Positions 1 through 8,592 are shown, counted from the first letter of the stretch. The stretch: DNA of 64,000 bases from UBA668 sp038328705 (GCA_038328705.1 JBBQMG010000003.1:1-64000), one strand, 5' to 3'. Program-made: numbers and translations. The notes: a model not told the origin generated them from the letters alone.

Positions 1-80
1 ACAGCGTCAGTCCGAGTGCAACAGCGTCAGTCCGAGTGCAACAGCGTCAGTCCGAGTGCAACAGCGTCAGTCCGAGTGCA
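1..80. repeat. 20-bp tandem repeat array (4 perfect copies, open at left edge)
   Basis: Four identical head-to-tail 20-bp units fill positions 1-80. A fifth, degenerate unit (81-100) runs into a hairpin. The array is cut by the window edge, so the real copy number is unknown. The unit core CCGAGTG is shared with the hairpin arms at 91-132, so the array may have grown from the hairpin arm by slippage. It lies downstream of the EamA remnant on the minus strand. No coding role is evident. Confidence 0.9.
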
Positions 81-90
81 ACGGCGTCAT

Positions 91-132
91 CCGAGTGGGT
101 ACTCGTGCCCCGGGGTGTGAGTACCCACTCGG
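91..132. repeat. 13-bp perfect inverted repeat (hairpin)
   Basis: The arms at 91-103 and 120-132 are perfect complements around a 16-nt loop. No U-tract follows in either direction, so this is at best an atypical terminator for the minus-strand EamA remnant. It may instead be a scar or a seed for the adjacent 20-bp tandem repeats, which share its arm sequence. Confidence 0.7.
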
Positions 133-400
133 ATGGCTGCGGACGGAAGACGACCATCACCCCGGCGAGCAGCAAGAGGCCGCCGCAGATCTCGGCTGCG
201 TTCGGGGCCTGACTCAGCAGCAGCCACGCCGAGGCCATCGCGACGACGGGTGCCAGCAACACCCACGGCATCATCGAGGCTGCCGCATAGCGCGAGAGCA
301 AGGTGTTGAACACCGCGGAGCCAACGAGCAAAGCCAGACCTGCGGTGTAGAGGCTCGAGACGGCTGCCTTCCACGAGAAGTCGGCAAGCGCGGCGCCTAA
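130..400 (-). pseudogene. EamA/DMT transporter, C-terminal remnant
   Basis: On the minus strand, about 80 residues (coding 382 down to about 139) look like the last two to three membrane helices of an EamA/DMT-family permease: small-residue-rich hydrophobic helices ending in the typical LLLAGV(M)VV stretch. The first three quarters of the gene are missing. Upstream, the reading frame continues antisense to a LysR remnant, and downstream it runs through the hairpin into the tandem repeat without a natural stop. Together with the neighbouring LysR piece this looks like a deleted divergent pair. A non-functional remnant is the best explanation. Confidence 0.65.
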
Positions 401-439
401 CGCGTGCGAGATTGGTCTCGTGCACAGTTGGGGCGCCAC

Positions 440-871
440 GCCGCTGGCGATCCCCGAGCACGTGCAGGCTGTCGTCCTCGCGTACGACGTCGCAGATGTG
501 CTGGCACCCAGCGACCACCGCCTGGCCGGTCGCGCTCGCGTTTCGCCGAAGGACCTCAGCGGCGAAGCGTGGATTGCAACGCCCGATGGCACGATCTGCC
601 GCGAGTGGCTGCAGCGCATGCACGATGGCATGCCGCACCCGCCACGGATCGCGCATCAGTCCGTCGAGTTCGAGACCCACATTGCGCTCGTGGCCGCCGG
701 CCTCGGTATCGCGCTGGTACCGCCCCTGGGCGAGCACCGCTGCCCCCTGGCGCAGTAGTCGTGGCCGTTCACAACCCAGTACCCACACGCGAAATCACTG
801 CGCTCCACCGCCGCAGCATGAGCCAGTCCCCCGCCGTCACCGCCGTGATAGAAGCCCTCCGTCGGCGCTAG
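440..871 (+). pseudogene. LysR-family regulator, frameshifted C-terminal remnant
   Basis: From about 456 to 730 the plus strand encodes the distal half of a LysR substrate-binding domain (DHRLAGR ... LVAAGLGIALVPPLG). The helix-turn-helix and proximal domain are absent. At about 730 (ctgggcgag) one base appears to be missing: the family-like C-terminus (PLPPGAVVVAVHNPVPTREI ...) continues in a different frame to the stop at 869-871. Truncation plus frameshift marks it as a pseudogene. The original gene was probably divergent from the EamA remnant to its left, as is common for LysR/transporter pairs. Confidence 0.7.
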
Positions 872-2472
872 GAGTACTCGGCGGCAAGCCACCATTGGCC
901 GCGTTCGACGGTGAGGAGCAGCAGCGCACCTGCCTGGGTGAGAACTTGGAAGCGGGCGAGGCGGCGATGGCGGGCGGCATCCCACCAACGCTCCTCCACC
1001 GGCCACGGGCCGGCCCACGACTGGATGGCGTCGAGCGACCCAGCGAGCTGCACGGCGTGCGGCGGCGCGCTGACGGCACCACGGCCGGTGACCTTCACTG
1101 TGGCACCGGTGATGTCGAGCACCGAAACGGACAGCGGCGGATGGTGCACCATTGCCGGCGACGGTGCCGGCAGCCGGCCTGGCCACGGATGATCGGACAC
1201 AGCCAGCCGCTCGGCGGGCTCCAACAGGTCGGCCGTGACAGCCGGCGTCCAGGTGTACGCATCATGCGGCTGGCGACCTCCCTGGGCAGCGGGTACCAGC
1301 ACCTGCTGCTCGCCGGCAACGGCCACCAGGCGCGCTACGGCGCGCACCGCCCACTCATCAGCCTGCGTGCGACCGCCCCACAGACCCAGCTGCACGCCAT
1401 CATCACTGCGCACCTCGGCCGGGTCCAGCCGCAGCAACGCCACACCGGCGGTGATGGCACCGTGCTGCGCCCACGCATCCAACTGCCAACGCACGCGCTC
1501 GACCATCGCGGCAGCGCTGAGCCCACTGCTGCGATACCACAGACGTTCGCTCTGCTCGCCATGCTCCGTTTCGGCAGTGACCACAAGACGAGTGCACACT
1601 CGGCCATCGGCAGCCAGCATGCCGACGAGCTCTTCCGCCAACTGCCGCGCGACGAACACCAGCGCATCGGAGTGGAACACCGGCTGCTCGAACACGCGCT
1701 GCACCTGCAGGCCGACGGGCGGGTCGTGAGTGCCAGGCAGGCGATCATCGCCGCCACCCGCGAGCCGGTGAGCGAAGCGACCAAGCGGACCGAAGCGAGC
1801 CACCACATCGGCCTCGGGCAGCTCCGCCAACGGACCCAGATGGTGCAACCCCAGCCGGTTGAGCAGGTGCACGAACTCGGGTGACACGCCTGCCACCACC
1901 GACAGCAGACGCACCGGCAACGGGGCCAAGAAGGCAGCCGTCGCCTGCGGCCCTGCATCGATCACGACCGGTTCACCACGACGCGCCGAACGACGAGCAG
2001 CGATGCCAGCGGCGAAACGCCCGTCAGCCACGCCGATGCCGAACGCACCAACCGCTGCCAGCGACAGTTGCGCAGCATCGGTGGCGGTGGCAGCGACAGC
2101 TGCGGCCATCGCAACGTCGCCGCCGAAGTAGCGCGACGGCCCGCGCGAGACGAACGTGAGCGTGCCCGCCTCGGTGACTTCTATTCGCGGCACCATTGCC
2201 CCGACAGCGCGCACCACCGGCTCGAACGCACGAGCATCACGAGCGAGGTCGTGCTGCTCGATGCGCACCGACGGGCAGCGCGCCTGCGCATCGCGACGAC
2301 GCTGGCCAACAGCGACGCCTTCCGCCCCCGCAGCCACCGAGTGGGCCACCACCCGATTCGCATGCAGCACCGCAACGGGTTCACCCACGCCGGCAGCCGA
2401 TCCGATGACAGGCGCTGAGCCAGCGGCGACGACCGGCCAGTGCGGGCACCACAACACCCCAAGGCGCGGCAC
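868..2472 (-). CDS. imuB: ImuB, inactive Y-family polymerase homologue of the mutasome
   Basis: A 534-residue Y-family (DinB/UmuC-like) protein. ImuB is a catalytically dead polymerase that works as an adaptor linking ImuA', the error-prone DnaE2 and the sliding clamp in damage-induced mutagenesis. The N-terminus (LGVLWCPHWPVVAA) lacks the metal-binding Asp of active Pol IV, and the usual catalytic Asp-Glu pair is absent near residue 110. A helix-hairpin-helix-like region follows at about 190-240 and a long C-terminal extension is present. It starts with GTG, 6 nt after imuA', so the two form an operon. DnaE2 is not in this window. Confidence 0.85.
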   Translation of the reverse strand: MPRLGVLWCPHWPVVAAGSAPVIGSAAGVGEPVAVLHANRVVAHSVAAGAEGVAVGQRRRDAQARCPSVRIEQHDLARDARAFEPVVRAVGAMVPRIEVTEAGTLTFVSRGPSRYFGGDVAMAAAVAATATDAAQLSLAAVGAFGIGVADGRFAAGIAARRSARRGEPVVIDAGPQATAAFLAPLPVRLLSVVAGVSPEFVHLLNRLGLHHLGPLAELPEADVVARFGPLGRFAHRLAGGGDDRLPGTHDPPVGLQVQRVFEQPVFHSDALVFVARQLAEELVGMLAADGRVCTRLVVTAETEHGEQSERLWYRSSGLSAAAMVERVRWQLDAWAQHGAITAGVALLRLDPAEVRSDDGVQLGLWGGRTQADEWAVRAVARLVAVAGEQQVLVPAAQGGRQPHDAYTWTPAVTADLLEPAERLAVSDHPWPGRLPAPSPAMVHHPPLSVSVLDITGATVKVTGRGAVSAPPHAVQLAGSLDAIQSWAGPWPVEERWWDAARHRRLARFQVLTQAGALLLLTVERGQWWLAAEYS

Positions 2473-2478
2473 TGCGGC

Positions 2479-3198
2479 CTACCCCGTACGCCGCAGCGCG
2501 GGCGCAGTGTCGGGTGCTGCAACCGCAATGGAGACAATGGCCTCGACCGCGCCATCAGCGGTGGGCAACCACATCTCGGCGCGACGCGGGCGCGGCACCC
2601 GACGACCATCGAGCTGCACGCTGGCACGACGCCCGCGAGCCACCCCGTGGCCGTCACCCAGGCCCTGCCAGACAGCATCCGTTGCCTCGAATCGCAGGTC
2701 GGCCCCGAACACACCTGGGCCGGCAGCGGACACACACAACAGGACCGCGCAGCGCGACTGCACCCGGGCCACCAGCCGACGGGCGGTGACGGCCTTCACC
2801 GCGTGCGCACCCGGGCCCAGCAGCAGCACATCGAACCCATCGATCATCGCCGCCAACACCTCGGCCCACTGCCCGTCGTCGAACCGCTGCGCCGGCTCGG
2901 CCACCATCACCAACCGTTCGGGTGCCACCCCCAGCTCGACCGCCGCTGCGACCCCCACGTGCGGCAGGCCCGCAACCCCGACCCACGCACCCGCGAGCGA
3001 CGGGCCAGCCGCCAGCGCGAGTGCCAGCGACACCGCTGCGGAACCGGCACACTCCACCACGCTGCCGCGCTGCATCACTGCCTGCGGCAGCAGTTCTTCG
3101 AAGGCAGGCAGCACGGCAATGGTGCGCTGTTGCGCTGCTGCCCCCGACAACAACCCGCTACCGGTGAGGTCGGCGAGGTTGGTGGACCCACGAGGCAT
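2479..3198 (-). CDS. imuA': ImuA' (RecA-like mutasome accessory protein)
   Basis: A 239-residue protein immediately upstream of imuB. Its size, position and RecA/SulA-like fold pattern (LLSGAAAQQ near the N-terminus, a hydrophobic strand followed by LLLGPGAHAV in the middle) match actinobacterial ImuA'. The family takes part in DnaE2-dependent translesion synthesis after DNA damage. The ATG at 3198 is preceded by an AAGGTG ribosome-binding site about 7 nt away. A LexA-like box lies just upstream at 3211-3226, consistent with SOS induction. Identification rests partly on the imuB neighbour. Confidence 0.75.
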   Translation of the reverse strand: MPRGSTNLADLTGSGLLSGAAAQQRTIAVLPAFEELLPQAVMQRGSVVECAGSAAVSLALALAAGPSLAGAWVGVAGLPHVGVAAAVELGVAPERLVMVAEPAQRFDDGQWAEVLAAMIDGFDVLLLGPGAHAVKAVTARRLVARVQSRCAVLLCVSAAGPGVFGADLRFEATDAVWQGLGDGHGVARGRRASVQLDGRRVPRPRRAEMWLPTADGAVEAIVSIAVAAPDTAPALRRTG

Positions 3199-3210
3199 CC
3201 GATCACCTTA

Positions 3211-3226
3211 TCGAACACACGTACGC
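3211..3226 (-). promoter_or_regulatory. LexA-like SOS box upstream of imuA'-imuB
   Basis: TCGAACACACGTACGC reads as one perfect half-site of the actinobacterial LexA operator (TCGAAC-N4-GTTCGA) and one degenerate half (4 of 6 matches). It lies 12 nt upstream of the imuA' start codon, where it could block the promoter. imuA'-imuB is LexA- and damage-controlled in mycobacteria. No good match to the PafBC-type promoter motif was seen here. Confidence 0.5.
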
Positions 3227-3242
3227 TTTGCTAGGCCGATTC

Positions 3243-4166
3243 TCAGCCGGCGGCACGAGCGGTGAGCTGCTCGGCGAATCCGTGCGCCGAGTTCGCCCAG
3301 CCATCGGCGCCCAATGCCACTGCGTGGTCACCGTCCTGCACCGCCAGCCCACCAACAGCGAGATAAATGTTGCCCGCCACCTGCTCGCGTAGGGCTGCCA
3401 GTAGCGCCGACGCCGCGTCCAAGCAGCTCACAGAGGTCACCGAGACCCCAACCGCCACCAGATCCGTCGTCCGTTGGGCGGCCTTCACGAACGAGTCCAG
3501 CGGCATGTCGGCACCCATGTCGGAGACTTCCCAACCCTCGCCGCGCAACAGATCCGCAAGCAGCGCGATCGGCAGCGAGTGCCGTTCACCTTCAGGCGAC
3601 CCCAGCAGTACCGCGCCCCGAGTTCGACCACGACGCGCAAAGCGCGGGCCGAGGCGGCCGATCAATCGAAACGCGATTCCGGTCGCTCGATGCTCGACCG
3701 ACACGTCCAGCTCACCAGCAGCCCATCGCGCTCCGATCGATTGCATCGCCGGGCTGATCACGTCGAGGTAGATCTCGTCAAGCTCGGTGCCGGCCGACAT
3801 TGCCGCTTCGACCACACTCCACGACCCGCGGGTGTCGCCGGCGATGAGCCGTGATTCCAGCCGAGCCGCCCACGGCGCACGGCGGCGACCGCCGACAACC
3901 GGGGCGACACCACCAGCCGAAGCACCGGCAGAGCCGCCGACCGCAGCCTGAGCGCGATACACCTCGAGATCGGCCTGCGTCACCTGCCACGTGCCGCCAA
4001 CCTTCACGGCCGGCAGCAAGCCAAGACGCACATATCGATATGCCGTCATGTAGTGCACACCCAGAAGTTCGGCTGCTTCGTTCAGCGTGAGGACGGCGGT
4101 TGACACCGACGTCACCGTACGGCCGAGCGCTGACGACTGCATAACGCAGCGGCCCAGATTCTCCAT
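3243..4166 (-). CDS. B12-binding (CarH-like) regulator with excisionase-type HTH
   Basis: Residues 26-72 form an excisionase/HTH_17-type DNA-binding domain (LTLNEAAELLGVHYMTAYRY). After a Gly/Ala linker, residues 100-170 form the helical cap of a cobalamin-binding module and 183-300 the Rossmann B12 domain. W148 and E158-H159 match the Wx9EH cap motif of CarH/LitR photoreceptors, whose His is the upper axial ligand. E194-R-H196 matches the lower-ligand ExH motif; the following conserved Gly is Pro. Such proteins use adenosylcobalamin as a light sensor to repress genes. I chose ATG 4166 because it follows GAAAG at a good distance and the preceding gene's stop; ATG 4142 is an alternative. The target genes are unknown. 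Confidence 0.75.
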   Translation of the reverse strand: MENLGRCVMQSSALGRTVTSVSTAVLTLNEAAELLGVHYMTAYRYVRLGLLPAVKVGGTWQVTQADLEVYRAQAAVGGSAGASAGGVAPVVGGRRRAPWAARLESRLIAGDTRGSWSVVEAAMSAGTELDEIYLDVISPAMQSIGARWAAGELDVSVEHRATGIAFRLIGRLGPRFARRGRTRGAVLLGSPEGERHSLPIALLADLLRGEGWEVSDMGADMPLDSFVKAAQRTTDLVAVGVSVTSVSCLDAASALLAALREQVAGNIYLAVGGLAVQDGDHAVALGADGWANSAHGFAEQLTARAAG

Positions 4167-4191
4167 CACCAGTCTTTCAGTGACAAGGGTC

Positions 4192-4647
4192 TCAGTGGTT
4201 GGCCTTCCACTTGGCGAGCGCGGCGCGGCTGCGGTCGACCAACGTGGGTGGCACCAACGACAGGTACGCAGCCTCGGGCCCGCTGACACCATCGGCGGCG
4301 GCCGCGGCCGGAGCGGCAGCGGCCTCCGGAGCAACGTCCTCGAACACCGGCATCTCCATGCCCGGCTTCCAGTACTGGTACAGATCGCGGATGACATCCC
4401 CGAGACCGACGCTGGTGGCACCCTTCGTCAAGTCGAGAGTGATCATGTTGCCGTACACATGCACCGTGGCCACCTGGCCGGTGGACAGCAGGTTGCGGGC
4501 CAACGCTGCCGCCGGCCGCGAACCGATGGCATCGGCAGCGGTGTGGAACACCTCGTGGCCCATGCCCGTCAGGTTGCGGTTCGCCTCAAAGCGAACCATC
4601 CCTGGATTCGTGCTGGCTTTCTCAATGACACCGATCTGCTGACCCAT
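4192..4647 (-). CDS. Nfu/NifU N-terminal-like protein
   Basis: A 151-residue protein. Residues 12-95 (STNPGMVRFEANRNL ... VATVHVYGNMITLDL) resemble the Nfu_N domain found N-terminal to iron-sulfur scaffold proteins: a TPNP-like start, then a short insert, then an alpha/beta fold. There is no CxxC scaffold domain, so it would not carry a cluster by itself. Residues 103-125 are an Ala-rich low-complexity linker. It lies 25 nt upstream of the B12-binding regulator on the same strand and is divergent from corA. The fold assignment is moderate and the function unknown. Confidence 0.5.
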   Translation of the reverse strand: MGQQIGVIEKASTNPGMVRFEANRNLTGMGHEVFHTAADAIGSRPAAALARNLLSTGQVATVHVYGNMITLDLTKGATSVGLGDVIRDLYQYWKPGMEMPVFEDVAPEAAAAPAAAAADGVSGPEAAYLSLVPPTLVDRSRAALAKWKANH

Positions 4648-4706
4648 AGTTCGGCCAGCGTAGTGCGAGTACCACCGCTGCGACGAGAAGGGCCCTACGA
4701 TCGCCG

Positions 4707-5600
4707 GTGATGATCACCCAGCACGAGTTCGGCGATAGCTGCTGGTGGGACGTTGTCGACCCCACCGCAGAGGAACTGGAGTCGCTCGACCAGCAGTTCG
4801 GCCTCGGTGACCGTACGTTCGATGAGGCTCGCCGCCGTTCGGCGCGACCGACGATGCAACGGTTCGCAGATCATGCGTACCTCGTTGCGTTCAGCGGCAC
4901 GCTCGGCGAGATCGACATGTACGTGGGCGACAAATGGTTTGTGACCGTTCGGCTGCACGACGACAACGGGCGCGAGTGGGATTCTGCAGTTGCGCTCGGT
5001 CGCATCCGACGAATGGCACCGGATGTACCCACCGGATTGATGCTGGCCATGGTGATCGAGGAACTGGTCGATGGATACTTCGACTCACTCGACGTCCTCG
5101 AAGACCAGCTGGAAGCCATCGAGGACCGCATCTTCAACGAGGAGCCGCATCCAGAACAAAAGGTCCAACAGGACCTCTTTGGTGTTCGCCGACAACTCCT
5201 CGAGTTGCGTCGAGCAGTCATCCCCCTGCGGGAGGTGCTCTCGGCGCTGCTCCGCAAGGAAGTGGAGTGGGTCGAGGGTGAAGCGCTCATCGTGCTGCGC
5301 GACACGTTCGACAAGTTGCTGCGAGCTGTCGACATCGTGGACGAGCTACGCGAACTGGTCGGCAACGCCGTCGACGCTCACCTCGCGGTGATGAGCAACC
5401 AGATGAACCTGGTCATGAAGAAGCTCACCGCCTGGGGCTCGATCGTGTTCGGCGCCACTCTCATCGCCGGTATCTACGGGATGAACTTCCAGCACATGCC
5501 AGAACTTGGCTGGTTCTGGGGCTACCCGTTCGCGTTGGGCAGCATGCTCGTGATGAGCTTCGTGCTGTACAACATCTTCAAGCGCCGCGACTGGCTGTGA
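4707..5600 (+). CDS. corA: CorA-type Mg2+/Co2+ channel
   Basis: A 297-residue CorA family cation channel: a large cytoplasmic alpha/beta N-terminal domain, a long stalk helix (about 110-240) and two C-terminal transmembrane helices. The signature GMN is at residues 258-260, followed by the short periplasmic loop and the last helix, then a basic tail (FKRRDWL). It would mediate Mg2+ uptake down the membrane potential. GTG 4707 and ATG 4710 are adjacent alternative starts. It is divergent from the Nfu-N-like gene, with a 59-bp shared promoter region. Confidence 0.93.
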   Translation: MMITQHEFGDSCWWDVVDPTAEELESLDQQFGLGDRTFDEARRRSARPTMQRFADHAYLVAFSGTLGEIDMYVGDKWFVTVRLHDDNGREWDSAVALGRIRRMAPDVPTGLMLAMVIEELVDGYFDSLDVLEDQLEAIEDRIFNEEPHPEQKVQQDLFGVRRQLLELRRAVIPLREVLSALLRKEVEWVEGEALIVLRDTFDKLLRAVDIVDELRELVGNAVDAHLAVMSNQMNLVMKKLTAWGSIVFGATLIAGIYGMNFQHMPELGWFWGYPFALGSMLVMSFVLYNIFKRRDWL

Positions 5601-5615
5601 GCGGGCGAGCTGCCC

Positions 5616-8414
5616 TCAGCCGGGTTGCAGGACCACGCCGTGGCGCACTGCCCACGCCGCCACTTCTGCACGGCTGGAGAGGCCGAGCTTCATCAAGATG
5701 TTCGATACGTGTACCGCAGCCGTCTTCGGAGAGATGAACAGCCGCTCGGCCAGCTGACTGTTGGTCAGGCCCTCGGCGATCAGCGCGGCAACCTCACGCT
5801 CGCGAGCGGTCAGCTCGCCATCGGCGCGCGCTCCGCTGCCTTCCAGCCGACGCACCAGCGCCTCGGCGCGGTCGCGACGCCAGCCTGGCCAGCTCTTCAG
5901 GTCGGCCACTGCTTGACGGGCCACGGTGAGGGCACCGGCACGATCACCAGCTGCCAGCATTGCGCTTGCCTGCATCGTGCGCATCGAGCCCATACTCGGC
6001 ACGTAGAGCATCGGGTCAGGCTCGTGCAACACGGCACCCAACGTCGCCGCCGCACCTGCATGGTCGCCTTCGGCCATCAGCAACATTCCTTCAGCGTGAC
6101 GGACGAGGAAGGAGTGCGAGGTGTGTGACCTGGCCCAACCGTCCACGAACTCGGCGCGAACCCTGGCCGCCGGAATTCCTGCCTGTAGCGCAGCTTGCAC
6201 GGTCTCCAACATGAACCACAGAGCATCCGATTGGTCGGCAACCCGGGGCGAGGCGACGATGGTGTTGAACTCACTCTCGACGTCTGCGCGGCGACCGTCC
6301 AAGGCAGCGGCCGCGAGGAGCACGCGTCGCTCGGTGGCGTCCAAGTCTCGGCCACCCGCGAGCGCTACCTCAATCTCGTGGACAGCGGCCAGTGCTTCGG
6401 CAACCAAGCCTTCCTCGATCCTCAAGGTGGCCAGGTGCGACCGGTGGTGCAGATACTCGCGGTTGTCCGGGCCCCAATGCTGGCTGGCCTCGGCGATCGC
6501 TTGGCGCATGGCGTGCATGTCGCCGCTGGCCAATGCCGCTTCGGCTTCCCACAGCGCCAGCATGCCGGCACCAAGTTTGTCCAGCCCGCACCGCGCCGAA
6601 GCGTCGCGCAACTCGGCTCGGGCCGATGCACCCAACGGCCCATGGGGTGCCACGACCGACATCAGGTTGTTCAACGCTCTGCACTCCAGCACGCTGTCGC
6701 CGACCTGTCGCGAAAGGTCCCGTGCGTGTAGGAGCGCCTGCTCACTGTCACCGTGCGGCGCCAGGTGCGCAAGCGCCGACGCCCGCTCCACGGACGCCTG
6801 AGCCTCCAGCCACTGATCGCCTCCCAGTCGAGCATCTTCGAGCGCACGGTCGGCCCACTGCACGGCGGCCGGACTGCGGTCCGCCAACATGTGAAGCTGC
6901 GCAACTGCACCGACGCAGCGACCGCGGGCCAGGCCATGCGGCAGCGAATCCGCCATCTTCTGCAACACGTCAACGATGACGTCGCGCTGCACAGCGTCGA
7001 GCAGCTCGTGGTGCAGGCGGGCGATGAAGCGCAGCGACTCCACCCGATCAAGGTCGGTCACTGCGTTGGTATTCCACTGTTGGGCATACGCCAGTGCTTC
7101 GCGCGCAAACTCCAACCGCCACGCCGCATCGGTAGCAACCGCCAACAACTCGGGGTCGTCGGGCGCCTCCGCGAGCGCTTCGCTGGCAAGACGCAGCGCT
7201 TGGAATGAGGCGCCGCGGTCGAGGTAGCGGCGCGCGCCCTCGCGCGCGATCGCAGGGATCAGCTCGAACTGTCCAGCGCCCAGTGCGTGGCGCGCGAGCG
7301 CCGCGTGATCGGGCTCGGCCTGCCCTCTCAGCGCCGCAAGAGACCGTTCGTGCAAGCGACGCCGCTCACGGCCCAACAACTGCTGCTGCACCGCGTCCGC
7401 GACGAGCGCGTGCCCAAACCAGAACGTGTCGTCGTCGGGCTCGACGACGATGCCCTGGATAGCCAGACTTCGAAGCGCAGGCAGCAGGTGGCCGTCACTG
7501 AGCTCGCACACGTCACGGAGGATCTCGAACGGTGCCGGGTCGCCGAAAACGGCGAGTGCGTCGATTACCCGCCGCTCGTCGGGGGGCAGGCCGCCGAGCT
7601 GCTGGCTCACCGCCTCATCCAGCGACCACGGCAGCTGGGCGGTCTTCAGATCATCGATGCAAGCATCAGGGCCACAGCATCGCACGAGTTCTTCGACAAC
7701 GAATGGGATGCCTCCGCTGCGCCGATAGACGGCTTCGACAGCGCCGGACGATGGTGGCGCTTTGCCAATGGCAGCGAGCAGCCCTGCGACCTCTGCCCGG
7801 TCCAGTCGCTCCAGCCGAACCTGATCGACGTTGTGCTGCCGTTCGAGGCGCAACACCAGCTCGCCACCCGGAGCCTTGCGCGACAGGTCGTTTCCACGGT
7901 ACGTGCCGACTATCACCAGCTGCGGCCAGGACTGCATGCACACCTGTTCGATGAAGTGCACGCTGTCTGCGTCGGCCCAGTGCAGGTCTTCGACAATGAG
8001 GAGCGTGCGTCCCTTGGCAACCGCCTGGTCCAGAATCGAGCGTGCCGTCGCCGCTGAATTGTCACCGGGGGGCCCAAGCTGACCGATGACGTCGAACGAG
8101 CGACCCATCGACCCGGGCCGTGCTTGGGCGCTGAGGACCGTCACGTCCGCTGGCATCGCTTCGACCAACTCGCGCAACAGGCGGGTCTTACCGATGCCCG
8201 CTTCTCCGGACACCAGCGCGATCTCGGGGCCGTCTCCGCTGCGCACCTCTGCCGCCTCGACAAGCCCCAACAGTCGGCTGAGCGCCGTGTGACGGCCGAT
8301 CATGACCGGCGACAGGCCGGTGCGCCCTCGCAGCATGACATGCACGCTAGTGCCGAACGCGAGTGGGTCCGAGGGGTTTCCGCCCCCAGGACCCGACACG
8401 ACCTGTTCAGGCAA
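5616..8414 (-). CDS. LAL-type LuxR regulator (ATPase plus HTH)
   Basis: A 932-residue MalT/LAL-class transcription factor. Walker A is at 70-78 (GEAGIGKT), Walker B at about 135 (LLIVEDLHWAD), then comes an AAA/NB-ARC-like ATPase, a long TPR-like helical region, and a C-terminal LuxR HTH (LTAREREVAALIAEGLTNSQ, near 870). These proteins bind ATP and a ligand before activating transcription. The TTG at 8414 follows GAAAG and overlaps the stop of a small upstream ORF; the internal ATG at 8336 is an alternative start. The inducer is unknown. Confidence 0.85.
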   Translation of the reverse strand: MPEQVVSGPGGGNPSDPLAFGTSVHVMLRGRTGLSPVMIGRHTALSRLLGLVEAAEVRSGDGPEIALVSGEAGIGKTRLLRELVEAMPADVTVLSAQARPGSMGRSFDVIGQLGPPGDNSAATARSILDQAVAKGRTLLIVEDLHWADADSVHFIEQVCMQSWPQLVIVGTYRGNDLSRKAPGGELVLRLERQHNVDQVRLERLDRAEVAGLLAAIGKAPPSSGAVEAVYRRSGGIPFVVEELVRCCGPDACIDDLKTAQLPWSLDEAVSQQLGGLPPDERRVIDALAVFGDPAPFEILRDVCELSDGHLLPALRSLAIQGIVVEPDDDTFWFGHALVADAVQQQLLGRERRRLHERSLAALRGQAEPDHAALARHALGAGQFELIPAIAREGARRYLDRGASFQALRLASEALAEAPDDPELLAVATDAAWRLEFAREALAYAQQWNTNAVTDLDRVESLRFIARLHHELLDAVQRDVIVDVLQKMADSLPHGLARGRCVGAVAQLHMLADRSPAAVQWADRALEDARLGGDQWLEAQASVERASALAHLAPHGDSEQALLHARDLSRQVGDSVLECRALNNLMSVVAPHGPLGASARAELRDASARCGLDKLGAGMLALWEAEAALASGDMHAMRQAIAEASQHWGPDNREYLHHRSHLATLRIEEGLVAEALAAVHEIEVALAGGRDLDATERRVLLAAAALDGRRADVESEFNTIVASPRVADQSDALWFMLETVQAALQAGIPAARVRAEFVDGWARSHTSHSFLVRHAEGMLLMAEGDHAGAAATLGAVLHEPDPMLYVPSMGSMRTMQASAMLAAGDRAGALTVARQAVADLKSWPGWRRDRAEALVRRLEGSGARADGELTAREREVAALIAEGLTNSQLAERLFISPKTAAVHVSNILMKLGLSSRAEVAAWAVRHGVVLQPG

Positions 8415-8592
8415 CGAGACTTTCGCGGGTTGTCGTGTGGGTTCTCGCTGCGGGCAGCTCGATGAGGGACCCGCACGTATCCGGAACGACCGGGGCTGAC
8501 CGGCGCGATGCGCGGTAGCGGGTCGAGCGGGCCATCAACACCGTCTGGCGCTGCCGAGCGATCTCTGAGTTGAGGGTGAAGTTGGGAAACAT
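8407..8592 (-). CDS. Small leader-like ORF, 61 aa, unknown
   Basis: A short ORF (MFPNFTLNSEIARQRQ ...) with a strong ribosome-binding site (GAAGGAC, 6-8 nt before the ATG). Its stop overlaps the TTG start of the LAL regulator by 8 nt, as expected for translational coupling. The N-terminus resembles short Arg-rich actinobacterial peptides (aromatic start, then IARQRQ ... ARSTRYRASRR). No domain is recognised. It may be a real small protein or a leader peptide setting expression of the regulator. Confidence 0.45.
   Translation of the reverse strand: MFPNFTLNSEIARQRQTVLMARSTRYRASRRSAPVVPDTCGSLIELPAARTHTTTRESLVA

Noticed and set aside
412..1884. Long open frame of 490 codons on the plus strand
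   Set aside because: It lies antisense to imuB, has Arg/His/Pro-heavy composition typical of a GC-rich shadow frame, and shows no domain.
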